Of a stretch of 64,000 nucleotides of DNA, positions 33,821 through 41,806 are shown in pieces. Location of the stretch: assembly GCF_004522095.1 (NCBI RefSeq), contig NZ_SPUI01000010.1:78283-142282 (forward strand), read 5' to 3'. The DNA comes from Nocardioides sp. 503 (lineage in GTDB: Bacteria > Actinomycetota > Actinomycetes > Propionibacteriales > Nocardioidaceae). The first letter of the stretch is position 1. Every line of letters starts with the position of its first letter. The notes under the pieces were generated by a model. The model was not told the origin of the DNA. It worked only from the letters and a program-made list of their open reading frames with translations, and made no database searches. The translations under genes and the position numbers were made by a program.

Positions 33821-35104
33821 TCAGGTTCGTCGAGGGGGCTCGTGGGCTGTGGTCGGGGTGGTGATGGCCTGGGTGCCGGTGTGGTCGCGGCGGTAGGTGT
33901 GGCCGAATGGTGAGTGCCACAGGTAGGTGCCGCGGTCGAGGACGTCGTAGTCCCAGCGGCCGTGGGTCTTGAGCCGGTGGTGCCCGCGACACAGGGGTGC
34001 GGTGTTGCACGAGCACGTGGGCCCGCCCTCGGCGAACGGGATCGCATGATCCACGTCGCAGCGGACCGCGGGTCTGGTGCACCAGGGAAAGACGCAGGTG
34101 TGGTCGACGAGCTCGTCCTGCTCACGGAGCCGGTCGGGGATTTCGTAGGCCGCGACATGGATGTGCCCGGCCAGGTCCCGCACCGGCTTCACGATCACGC
34201 GGGTGTCGGGACGTCCGCACCACTCCCGGATCGTCTCGGCGAGCAGCGGCGTCCGGGTGTTGCCGAGGCGTCCGACCCCGTCGAGGTCCTCATGCACGTG
34301 GACGACCACCTCGGTGGTTGAGGAGGGACGAAGTCCCGTCTCGAAACCACCCTCCCCAGCGTCGTCGAAGGGCAGCGAGTCATACCCGCGGGCGAGGTCC
34401 CCGGCCGCGATCGAGCGTCGTACGTCGAGGGACTCCTCGGACCCGGCGGCCTTGAGCTCGGCTGCGCGGTGCGAGAGAGCGGTGTCGAGGGCGAGGCCGT
34501 CGACGTAGTCGAGGGTCCCGGTGACCTCGACGGTCCCGTTGATGGAGATGTGGGCCTTGTCGATGTCGAGGCGGCGGGAGTCGGTGGCCTCCCGGCGGGC
34601 CTTCTCCGCGGCTTCGGGGTCGAAGCAGGCTTTGGCGGCGGCGATCTGCCTTTCGATCTCGGCGAAGGAGATCTTGTGGGCGACGAAACCGACCATCCGG
34701 TCGACGTAGGCGGCGCCGGCTGCGGGTAGGGCCATGGTGTGCTCGGCGATCCAGCGGGCTTTGTAGAACGGCAGCTCCATGGCCTCGACCCGTGCCCAGA
34801 CCCGGGGGAGGCGGTAGCGGACCTCCAAGGCGGCGCCGACGTACCTCTTCGCGGAGTCGGTGGACATGCCCAGCGCCGCGCCGAGCTCCATGACCGCGAA
34901 CTCCGAGACCCAGGGTGCGCCGTCGCCGGCGAGCGGGATGCCGTGGTCGCCGAACGAGGCTTCGCCTTCGTCGTCGGTGGCGTGCAGGACGCACCACTGC
35001 AGGACGCTCCGCAGGGTCTGCAACTCACCCTCGGCCTGGGTGGTGCGGCCCGCGCGGACCTGGGCCAGCACGTGGCTGGCCTCGGGTCCGGTGGGGTTGC
35101 TCAT
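33821..35104 (-). CDS. DUF222/13E12-type protein with HNH endonuclease domain
   Basis: A 427-residue protein. The N-terminal DUF222 domain (about 1-250) is helical. A C-terminal HNH nuclease follows (about 337-385: CVFPWC, then CDVDHAIPFAEGG, then LCRGHHRLKTHG) with zinc-type cysteines and the DH...N...H catalytic pattern. This is the actinobacterial 13E12 repeat family, often present in many copies and linked to mobile DNA. Residues 252-265 are encoded by a palindromic repeat inserted in frame. The same repeat occurs three times just upstream of the gene. Its activity has not been settled for the family. Confidence 0.9.
   Translation of the reverse strand: MSNPTGPEASHVLAQVRAGRTTQAEGELQTLRSVLQWCVLHATDDEGEASFGDHGIPLAGDGAPWVSEFAVMELGAALGMSTDSAKRYVGAALEVRYRLPRVWARVEAMELPFYKARWIAEHTMALPAAGAAYVDRMVGFVAHKISFAEIERQIAAAKACFDPEAAEKARREATDSRRLDIDKAHISINGTVEVTGTLDYVDGLALDTALSHRAAELKAAGSEESLDVRRSIAAGDLARGYDSLPFDDAGEGGFETGLRPSSTTEVVVHVHEDLDGVGRLGNTRTPLLAETIREWCGRPDTRVIVKPVRDLAGHIHVAAYEIPDRLREQDELVDHTCVFPWCTRPAVRCDVDHAIPFAEGGPTCSCNTAPLCRGHHRLKTHGRWDYDVLDRGTYLWHSPFGHTYRRDHTGTQAITTPTTAHEPPRRT
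34313..34351. repeat. Palindromic repeat read in frame in the HNH gene
   Basis: This 39-base unit is identical to the three units at 35205-35432 (opposite orientation). GGGACTTCGTCCC forms the central hairpin and GGTGGTT ends match. It encodes GGFETGLRPSSTT within the protein. Confidence 0.9.
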
Positions 35105-35163
35105 GGGTCTACTCAAGCACCGACCACCGACAGTGGAGGGGGCGAAAGGGGGCTCAGGAGGCC

Positions 35164-35172
35164 TTATCCACA
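35164..35172 (+). promoter_or_regulatory. DnaA-box-like nonamer upstream of the HNH gene
   Basis: TTATCCACA is a perfect match to the classical DnaA box. It lies about 60 bases before the HNH start codon. Its role here is unknown. Confidence 0.4.
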
Positions 35173-35204
35173 AGGGCTGTCGAAACTTTCTGAACTTCTT
35201 TGGG

Positions 35205-35768
35205 GGTGGTTTCGAGACGGGACTTCGTCCCTCCTCAACCACCGGGTCCGGCGGTGCGCAAGCCAACACCCGGGTTCCCTGAGGAGGCGACCAGAAGCGC
35301 GAGGGGTTCGACGGGCGCTCCTCGCTGGCGCTCGTCGCTGCTCGACCACCGGGGGTGGTTTCGAGACGGGACTTCGTCCCTCCTCAACCACCGGGTGGTT
35401 TCGAGACGGGACTTCGTCCCTCCTCAACCACCGGCCCCGAGACCCACCTACATCCTCACTGTCTCGACGGGCGCTCCTCGCTGGCGCTCGTCGCTGCTCG
35501 ACCACCGGGAGTGCCACCGTGGGTTGAGGAGGTTGCGCAGCAACCGTCTCGAAACCGAGGCGACCCGAAGGCCGGCAGCGGCGCGCAAGGACCGTCCACC
35601 CCGTCCCCGTAGCTGCCAAACACCGCAACCACCAGCGGCGCGCAAGCCGACGACCAGTCCTCGAGGGGGCGGACAGAGGTGCAGGGGTCTCGACGTGCGC
35701 TCGCTGGCGCTCGCTGCTCGACCACCGGGGGTGGTCTCGAGGCTCGCTCCGCTCGCACCTCAACCACC
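35205..35768. repeat. Cluster of modular palindromic repeats
   Basis: At least seven units of 38-46 bases lie in tandem or with short gaps. Class A (GGTGGTTTCGAGAC, central GGGACTTCGTCCC, CTCCTCAACCACC) is at 35205-35243, 35354-35392 and 35394-35432, identical. Class C (TCGACGGGCGCTCC... GCTGCTCGACCACC) is at 35305-35350 and 35461-35506, sharing an identical 43-base core. Class B, with central GTTGCGCAGCAAC, is at 35519-35556. Two further variants are at 35687-35726 and 35730-35768. All share similar ends around a different central hairpin. No protein-coding gene is supported in this interval. Confidence 0.9.
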
Positions 35769-35780
35769 GGCGACGGCAAG

Positions 35781-35856
35781 TTGTCCACAGGACCGGTGGA
35801 AAACCTGTGGAATTGGGGTGCGTGTGGTGGAGAACGGGGGGTCGAGCTGTGGAGTC
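35781..35856. promoter_or_regulatory. Group of DnaA-box-like sequences
   Basis: TTGTCCACA (35781-35789) matches the actinobacterial DnaA box exactly. Reverse-oriented near matches are GGTGGAAAA (35795-35803), TGTGGAATT (35806-35814) and TGTGGAGTC (35848-35856). No dnaA, dnaN or other replication gene is nearby, so this is not evidently oriC. Confidence 0.35.
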
Positions 35857-36082
35857 GCGGTGCAACCAGAGGAATGTGGGAGAAACCCTTGCGGGGTGGG
35901 GGCGGGCGGGCATAGAACTGACCCACGCACTCCCCCCGGGGAGAGCGGGACAGCTCGGAGACGAGGGTCTGAACGGCGGAGAGCCAGCTTGCTGGGGACC
36001 TGCCGCGGTGGTCGGATGGTGCGGCTGCCGGGGCCTGAGGAGAAGAGCGGTCGATCGGTCCCACCATCGGAGCGGTCAACCT
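35857..36082. other. Non-coding stretch, no gene recognised
   Basis: About 225 GC-rich bases with no frame having plausible start, ribosome site and actinobacterial third-position GC. It is followed by a strong terminator although no plus-strand gene precedes it, so an unannotated small RNA is possible. I recognise no known RNA family. Confidence 0.4.
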
Positions 36083-36119
36083 GAAGGGCCCTTGTGACTC
36101 ATACTCACGAGGGCCCTTC
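36083..36119 (+). terminator. Strong 15-bp hairpin terminator
   Basis: GAAGGGCCCTTGTGA pairs with TCACGAGGGCCCTTC (one G-T wobble) around CTCATAC. It is followed by GCCTATTTCG, a weak U-rich tail. It insulates the GNAT gene from whatever is transcribed upstream. Confidence 0.75.
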
Positions 36120-36149
36120 GCCTATTTCGACCCACCTCCAGGAGGCCGC

Positions 36150-36935
36150 GTGACCGTCGACCTGCTCGCCGTCTACGACCACCAGCTGCGCGGCCACGCG
36201 GAGGTCGTCGGCGCCCGCAGCTGGGACCAGGCGGGGCCGCTGTGGCGGGCGACGTACGGCGACCGCGGGCTGGTGTCGTACCGGTCGCTGGCCGAGCTCG
36301 ACCGGGCCGCCGTGCAGCGCCTGGTGGGCGAGACCGTCGCGCACTTCGCGGCGGAGGAGGGGGTGACGTCGTTCGAGTGGAAGACGCGCGGGCACGACCA
36401 GCCGGCCGAGCTGACGACCTGGCTCGCCGACTGGGGCTTCGTGCCCGAGGAGGTCGAGACGGTGATGCTGGGCGAGGCCGCGGCCCTGAGGGACGCGCCT
36501 GCGCCGCCCGAGGGTGTCGCCGTCCGGCGCATCGACGACCGGCCCGACCGTGCGGCGCTCCTCGATGCCGTGGCCGACATGCAGGCGGGGGTCTTCGGGC
36601 ACGGCGACGGGGGAGCCGAGCTGCTGGCCCGGGTCGAGCGGAGCGAGGGCGGCACCGAGGTCTGGGTGGCCGAGGCGGGCGGGACCATCGTCAGCGCCGG
36701 CCGGCTCGAGGTCGTGCCGGACACGGAGTGCGCCGGCCTGTGGGGCGGCGCCACGCTGCCCGAGTGGCGCGGACGCGGGATCTACCGGGCGCTGACCGCC
36801 GCGCGGGCGGCGTCCGCCAGTGCGCGCAGGGTGCGCTACCTCCACAGCGACTGCACAGAGATGTCACGACCGATCCTCGAGCGGTCCGGCCTGCGGCGGG
36901 TCACCACGAGCACGCCGTACATCTGGACGCTGTAG
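36150..36935 (+). CDS. GNAT family N-acetyltransferase, two-domain
   Basis: A 261-residue protein. The C-terminal half is a GNAT domain, with GATLPEWRGRGIYRALTAA supplying the acetyl-CoA pyrophosphate loop (R/Q-x-x-G-x-G/A). The N-terminal half is a degenerate GNAT-like domain. GTG follows AGGAGG by four bases. The acceptor substrate is unknown. Next gene on the same strand is a PlsC-like acyltransferase with its own promoter box, so the two are probably independent. Confidence 0.85.
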   Translation: MTVDLLAVYDHQLRGHAEVVGARSWDQAGPLWRATYGDRGLVSYRSLAELDRAAVQRLVGETVAHFAAEEGVTSFEWKTRGHDQPAELTTWLADWGFVPEEVETVMLGEAAALRDAPAPPEGVAVRRIDDRPDRAALLDAVADMQAGVFGHGDGGAELLARVERSEGGTEVWVAEAGGTIVSAGRLEVVPDTECAGLWGGATLPEWRGRGIYRALTAARAASASARRVRYLHSDCTEMSRPILERSGLRRVTTSTPYIWTL

Positions 36936-36958
36936 GTCGACGCGAGCGGCCGGACGCC

Positions 36959-36964
36959 TACGAT
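36959..36964 (+). promoter_or_regulatory. Putative -10 box, leaderless PlsC-like gene
   Basis: TACGAT lies six bases before the ATG at 36971 with no Shine-Dalgarno sequence. Confidence 0.5.
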
Positions 36965-36970
36965 CGGGCC

Positions 36971-37639
36971 ATGCTCTACCGCGTGCTCCACGCCGTCGTC
37001 CCGCCGCTGGCCAAGGCGGTCTGGCGGCCGACGGTGCACGGGCTCGAGCACATCCCGGCCACCGGCGGGGTGATCCTCGCGAGCAACCACCTGAGCTTCG
37101 CGGACTCGATGGTCATCCCTATCGTGGCGCCTCGCCGGGTCGCGTTCCTCGCCAAGTCCGACTACTTCACCGGCACGGGGGTGAAGGGCGCGCTGTCGCG
37201 GATGTGGTTCGAGGGGATGGGGATGCTCCCCGTCGACCGCGACGACAGCAAGGCCGCCATCAAGAGCCTCGACACCGCACTGGGCGTCCTGGCGCGCGGA
37301 GAGGCCTTCGGCATCTACCCCGAGGGCACCCGCTCCCGCGACGGTCGTCTCTACCGCGGGCGCACCGGCGTCGCCCACCTCGCGCTGACCGCCGGCGTGC
37401 CCGTCGTGCCGGTCGGCCTGATCGGCACCGACCAGCTGCAGCCGGTGGGCTCCTCGCGTCCCAAGGTGGTGCCCGTGACGGTGTCCTTCGGTGCGCCGAT
37501 CCAGGTCGTGGGGAGGTACGACGGCGTGCCCCTCGGCCGCGCCCGGCGCGAGGTGACCGACGAGATCATGGCCGCCATCCAGGGGCTGACCGGCCAGGAG
37601 CCGGCGGGCGTCTACAACGAGCGCGCGCCCGACGCCTGA
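36971..37639 (+). CDS. 1-acyl-sn-glycerol-3-phosphate acyltransferase (PlsC family)
   Basis: A 222-residue membrane-associated acyltransferase. Motif I NHLSFADS (H-x4-D), motif II around GMGMLPVDR, motif III IYPEGTRS and motif IV GVPVVPVGLIG are all present. It would transfer an acyl chain to lysophosphatidate in phospholipid synthesis. The enzyme lacks an obvious long transmembrane N-terminus and probably binds the membrane by its first helix. It is not evidently linked to the ureide genes; its stop is 28 bases before hyuA. Confidence 0.92.
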   Translation: MLYRVLHAVVPPLAKAVWRPTVHGLEHIPATGGVILASNHLSFADSMVIPIVAPRRVAFLAKSDYFTGTGVKGALSRMWFEGMGMLPVDRDDSKAAIKSLDTALGVLARGEAFGIYPEGTRSRDGRLYRGRTGVAHLALTAGVPVVPVGLIGTDQLQPVGSSRPKVVPVTVSFGAPIQVVGRYDGVPLGRARREVTDEIMAAIQGLTGQEPAGVYNERAPDA

Positions 37640-37667
37640 CCCCGGCGATCTCTGCTTGGATCGACGC

Positions 37668-39758
37668 ATGCCTCGGATCAGGATCGGGATCGACACGGGC
37701 GGCACCTTCACGGACGTCGTGGCCTTCGACGAGGAGTCGGGCGAGGTGGTCACCACCAAGACGCCGTCGACGCCGAGCAACCCAGCCGACGGGTTCCTCG
37801 AAGGCATCGAGAAGGTGCTCGGGCTCCTGGGGGCCAGCGGCGCCGACGTCGCGGCGGTCAGCCACGGCACGACGGTGGCGACCAACCAGCTGCTCGAGGG
37901 CAAGGTGGACCGGCTTGGCTTCGTCACCAACACCGGCTACGAGGCGATGCTCGAGATCGCCCGCCAGTCCGTGCCCGACGGCTACGGCAACTCCTACTTC
38001 TGGGTCAAGCCCGACCGGATCGTCCCGCGCGACCTCGTCAAGGGCGTCGAGGGCCGGCTCGACGTGACGGGCGCCGAGGTGCGGCCCTTCGACGAGGCGG
38101 GCGCCCGCGAGGTGGCGCGCTGGTTCCGCGACCACGACGTCAACACCCTCGGCATCTGCTTCCTGCACTCCTACGCCAACGCCGACCACGAGGAGCGCAT
38201 GCGCGCGGTCCTCGCCGAGGAGCACCCCGACTGCGTGGTGTCGGTGAGCAGCCAGGTGCTGCGCGAGTACCGCGAGTACGAGCGCGCCATGACCACGCTC
38301 GTCGACGCGGCGGTCAAGCCCCGCCTGTCGGCGTACGTCAGCAACATCAAGAGCCGTCTGGCCTCCTACGGCGACCTGCCGTTCTACGTCATGAAGTCCA
38401 ACGGCGGCGTGCTCTCGGCCGATGAGGTGGTGCACCAGCCGATCACCACCGTCCTGTCCGGACCGGCGGCAGGTGCGCTCGGGGCCGCGCTGATCGCCAA
38501 GGTCGCCGGCTTCGACCACGTGCTCACCAGCGACGGCGGCGGTACGTCGACCGACGTGTCCGTGGTCATCCACGGCGAGCCCACGCTGACGACCGAGGGC
38601 TCGGTCGGCGCGTTCCCCTCCAAGATCCCGATGATCGACGTGGTCACCGTCGGTGCCGGCGGTGGCTCGATCGCGTGGCTCTCGCCCGAGGGGACGCTGA
38701 AGGTGGGGCCCCAGTCGGCGGGCGCCGACCCGGGCCCGATCTGCTACGGCAAGGGCGGTCGCGAGGTGACGATCACCGACGCCCACGTGTTCCTCGGCCG
38801 GATCCCGCCGCACCTGCTCGGCGGCGAGATCCCGCTGGACGTCGAGGCCGCCGCGACCGGCGTACGCGCCCTGGCCGAGGAGCTGGGCCTCACGCCCGAG
38901 GCGTGTGCGGCCGGGGTCCTGGAGATCTCCGCGTGGAACCAGGCCAACGCGCTGCGCCAGGTCACGGTGAAGCGCGGGCTCGACGTCCGCGACTTCACGC
39001 TGACGACGTTCGGCGGCTCGGGGTCGCTGCTGCTGTGCCGGCTCATGGACGTGCTCGGCGTCCCCACCGTCCTGGTCCCGCCCAACCCCGGCAACGTGTC
39101 AGCGTTCGGGCTGCTGACCGTGGACGTCAAGAACGACTACGTGCAGACCCACGTGGCGCTGGCCGACCAGCTCGAGGCGGCCACCGTGGCCGCGATCTAC
39201 GACGACCTGTCGGCGCAGGCCGCCCGGGCCCTGGCGACCGAGGGCTTCGCACCCGAGCAGCACCAGTTCGTGCGCACCGCCGACCTGCGCTACTTCGGCC
39301 AGGCCTTCGAGGTGCGCGTCCCGGTGCCCGAGGGGCTCGTCGACGTCGCCGTGCTGGCCGACGTCGCCGGCGCCTTCCATGCCGCGCACCGCGGGCTCTA
39401 CGGCTACGACTTCTCCGCCGACCCCACGCAGCAGGTCGAGTGGGTCAACCTGCGGGTCTCCGGCATCGGCCCGATCCAGCGGCCCGAGATCCAGCGGCAC
39501 GCCGTCGTCGAGAGCGGTTCCGAGACAGGACTTCGTCCTTCCTCGACCACCGAGAGGCAGGTCTGCTTCGACGCCTCCCAGGGGTACGTCGCCACGCCGG
39601 TCGTGCAGCGCACCGCGCTGCCGCCCGGGTCGGTCGTGGCGGGACCGGTGGTCATCGAGGAGTTCGGGTCGACGGTGCCGATCCATCCCGGCTTCACCGC
39701 GCGCGTGGACGCATACCTCAACATCATCGTGACCCGGGTCGAAGGAGCACAGGCATGA
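37668..39758 (+). CDS. Hydantoinase/oxoprolinase A-type subunit
   Basis: A 696-residue HyuA-family protein with an ASKHA ATPase-like core: GIDTGGTFTDVV at the N-terminus, SHGTTVATNQLLE, and TSDGGGTSTDVSV. With HyuB it forms ATP-dependent enzymes that open lactam or imide rings (N-methylhydantoin, 5-oxoproline, caprolactam) or carboxylate small ketones. ATG 37668 is favoured: TTGGAT lies six bases upstream as a possible leaderless -10 box. Residues 619-629 (ETGLRPSSTTE) come from an inserted palindromic repeat in the variable loop before the last beta domain. The substrate is unknown; a ureide from pyrimidine catabolism fits the context. Confidence 0.9.
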   Translation: MPRIRIGIDTGGTFTDVVAFDEESGEVVTTKTPSTPSNPADGFLEGIEKVLGLLGASGADVAAVSHGTTVATNQLLEGKVDRLGFVTNTGYEAMLEIARQSVPDGYGNSYFWVKPDRIVPRDLVKGVEGRLDVTGAEVRPFDEAGAREVARWFRDHDVNTLGICFLHSYANADHEERMRAVLAEEHPDCVVSVSSQVLREYREYERAMTTLVDAAVKPRLSAYVSNIKSRLASYGDLPFYVMKSNGGVLSADEVVHQPITTVLSGPAAGALGAALIAKVAGFDHVLTSDGGGTSTDVSVVIHGEPTLTTEGSVGAFPSKIPMIDVVTVGAGGGSIAWLSPEGTLKVGPQSAGADPGPICYGKGGREVTITDAHVFLGRIPPHLLGGEIPLDVEAAATGVRALAEELGLTPEACAAGVLEISAWNQANALRQVTVKRGLDVRDFTLTTFGGSGSLLLCRLMDVLGVPTVLVPPNPGNVSAFGLLTVDVKNDYVQTHVALADQLEAATVAAIYDDLSAQAARALATEGFAPEQHQFVRTADLRYFGQAFEVRVPVPEGLVDVAVLADVAGAFHAAHRGLYGYDFSADPTQQVEWVNLRVSGIGPIQRPEIQRHAVVESGSETGLRPSSTTERQVCFDASQGYVATPVVQRTALPPGSVVAGPVVIEEFGSTVPIHPGFTARVDAYLNIIVTRVEGAQA
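39516..39551. repeat. Diverged palindromic repeat read in frame in hyuA
   Basis: A 36-base degenerate class A unit with central AGGACTTCGTCCT hairpin. Both base changes in the stem preserve pairing. It encodes GSETGLRPSSTT, sharing 11 identical residues with the insertion in the HNH protein. Confidence 0.85.
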
Positions 39759-41659
39759 GCAGGCGAGCGCCCACGCAGTTCCCGTTCGGGCACCTCACCG
39801 ACGACGCCGGGGCCGGCGCCGACCCGGTGCTGGTCGAGATCGTGCAGGGGTCCCTGGCCAGCGTGGAGATGGAGGTGGAGACCGCGATCGGGCGCACCAG
39901 CCGCAGCCCGATGATCCGCGACGCCCACGACTTCCGCGCCGGCATCCACGACCGGCTGCTGCGCAAGCTGACCGGCCGCTCCTACTCCGCCCTCGTGCAC
40001 CCGGTCGCACGGGACTTCCCGATCGAGGAGATGCAGCCGGGCGACGTCTTCTTCCACAACGACGTCTACCGCTCCGAGGGCGGCATCGGCCACCTGCCGG
40101 ACCTGTGCGTGACCGTGCCGGTCTTCAGCGAGGGCCGCGTGGTCGCCTTCGTCCAGGCGTTCGGCCACCACGACGACATCGGCGGCGCCGTGCCGGGCTC
40201 GATGCCGAGCAACGCGACCAGCGTCTTCTCCGAGGGCCTGATGGTGCCGCCGATCAAGCTGTGGGACGCCGGGGTGCCCAACCGCGCCGCGCTCGCGATC
40301 ATGACCCGCAACTCCCGGATGCCCGAGTCGCTCGCCGCCGACCTGGACGCCGAGTGCTCGGCCTGCCTGATGGGCGCGCGGCGCCTCGGTGAGCTGTTCG
40401 ACCGCTACGGGGTCGAGGTGGTCGAGTCGTGCTTCGACGCGATCATCGACCGCACCACCACGACCTACCGCCGCGAGATCCTCAGCCAGATCCCTGTGGG
40501 CACCTGGGTCTGGGAGGACTACGCCGAGCACGACGGCGTCGACGAGCCGATGCTGCACACGCAGCGGATCACGCTCACGCGCACGGCCGCCGACGACCCG
40601 GACGGCGAGCGGATCATCCTCGACTTCGACGGCACCTCGCCGCAGGCCAAGGGCCCGATCAACCACTGCGGCGACTACAGCGACGGCGTCTTCCTCAAGA
40701 AGTGGCTCGCGCCGATCCTGCGCAACCTCGCCGAGTCGCCCGAGCGCATGGCCGAGCTCGACGTCAACGAGGGCATCGTGCCGCTCATCGAGATGCGGTT
40801 CCCCGAGCCGGGGACCCTGCTGACGCCGGTCTTCCCCGCCCCCACCAACGCGCGGACGTTCGTGATCCTGCGGCTGCTCGGGGTGCTGGCCGGCGTGCTG
40901 GCCAAGGCGGTCGACGGCCGGATGCCGGCCGACCAGGAGACGATCCGCTACACCGGCGTCTACGGCGAGGACCTCCACGGGCTTCCCTACCTGATGCGCG
41001 AGGTGCTCGGCGGCGGCTCCGGCGGTCGCCACTACGCCGACGGCGAGGACACCATCCACGTCGTGCCCGACTCGCGCAACCTGCCCACCGAGTTCACCGA
41101 GGCGCGCTTCCCGTTCCGCGTGGAGTCGCTGTCGCTGGCCGTCGACAGCGGCGGGCCCGGCCGGTTCCGTGGCGGCCTGGGCTACGAGAAGCAGATCCGG
41201 ATGCTGAAGGACGGCCACTTCATGTCCATCGCCGACCGCTCGATCCTGGCGTGCTGGGGCGTGCGCGGCGGCCTGGCCGGGCAGCCGTTCTCGGTCGTCA
41301 TCGACCCCGGCGGCCCGGCCGAGCGCGAGGTCGACGCGCTGGCCGACGCCGAGCCGGTGCGCGCGGGCGAGGTGATCCGCATCCGCACCACCGGCGGCGG
41401 TGGCTGGGGCGACCCGCTGGAGCGCGACCCGGCGCTCGTGGTCCGCGACGTGCGGTGGCACAAGGTCTCGCCTGAGGCCGCCCTGGCGGCCTACGGCGTG
41501 GTGCTCACGGGCGCGGGTGACGACCTGGGCTTCGACGCCGAGGCGACCGCCGCCGAGCGCGGGTCGCGGCCCACCGCGAGCGAGGCGTTCTTCGACCGGG
41601 GCGCGGGCTACGCGACGCTGGCCGGCGGGGCGGCGTACGCCGACGTCGACCTGGTCTGA
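39755..41659 (+). CDS. Hydantoinase/oxoprolinase B-type subunit
   Basis: A 634-residue HyuB-family protein and partner of the preceding HyuA. Conserved parts are RDAHDFRAGIHD, the metal-site motif HNDVYRSEGGIGHLPD, FGHHDDIGG and the glycine-rich C-terminal GGPGRFRGGLGYEKQ. ATG overlaps the hyuA stop as ATGA. Such pairs hydrolyse cyclic amides with ATP; some work as carboxylases. Full length, no missing domain. The nearby barbiturase and carbamate kinase make a ureide or malonamide substrate the first hypothesis. Confidence 0.91.
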   Translation: MSRRAPTQFPFGHLTDDAGAGADPVLVEIVQGSLASVEMEVETAIGRTSRSPMIRDAHDFRAGIHDRLLRKLTGRSYSALVHPVARDFPIEEMQPGDVFFHNDVYRSEGGIGHLPDLCVTVPVFSEGRVVAFVQAFGHHDDIGGAVPGSMPSNATSVFSEGLMVPPIKLWDAGVPNRAALAIMTRNSRMPESLAADLDAECSACLMGARRLGELFDRYGVEVVESCFDAIIDRTTTTYRREILSQIPVGTWVWEDYAEHDGVDEPMLHTQRITLTRTAADDPDGERIILDFDGTSPQAKGPINHCGDYSDGVFLKKWLAPILRNLAESPERMAELDVNEGIVPLIEMRFPEPGTLLTPVFPAPTNARTFVILRLLGVLAGVLAKAVDGRMPADQETIRYTGVYGEDLHGLPYLMREVLGGGSGGRHYADGEDTIHVVPDSRNLPTEFTEARFPFRVESLSLAVDSGGPGRFRGGLGYEKQIRMLKDGHFMSIADRSILACWGVRGGLAGQPFSVVIDPGGPAEREVDALADAEPVRAGEVIRIRTTGGGGWGDPLERDPALVVRDVRWHKVSPEAALAAYGVVLTGAGDDLGFDAEATAAERGSRPTASEAFFDRGAGYATLAGGAAYADVDLV

Positions 41660-41748
41660 CCGCGAGGAGGTAACGCTCCAGGGGCTCCGGGACAGGTAGG
41701 GGGACGACCACCGGCGACACCTCAGTGCGTCGCCTAGGCGACCGAGCG

Positions 41749-41775
41749 CCTCCCCGGTCCGACTACCCGGGGGAG
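41749..41775 (+). terminator. Possible hairpin terminator after hyuB
   Basis: CCTCCCCGG and CCGGGGGAG can pair with one bulged G around TCCGACTAC. A second palindrome, GTCGCCTAGGCGAC, lies just before. No U-tract. Confidence 0.4.
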
Positions 41776-41793
41776 TGGCGTTTCGGCGTTCGC

Positions 41794-41799
41794 TAGGTT
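41794..41799 (+). promoter_or_regulatory. Putative -10 box, leaderless GNAT gene
   Basis: TAGGTT lies seven bases before the ATG at 41807. Confidence 0.5.
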
Positions 41800-41806
41800 C
41801 GGGGCC

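Noticed and set aside
35205..35768. CRISPR array
   Set aside because: Units are palindromic with variable cores and irregular spacing, there are no constant-length unique spacers, and no cas gene is present.
35781..35856. Chromosomal replication origin
   Set aside because: DnaA-like boxes are present but there is no dnaA, dnaN or AT-rich unwinding region nearby.
35200..36084. Overlapping frames with VSRRDFVPPQPP or FETGLRPSSTT repeats
   Set aside because: They arise from translating the palindromic repeats; no start, ribosome site or family supports a gene here.
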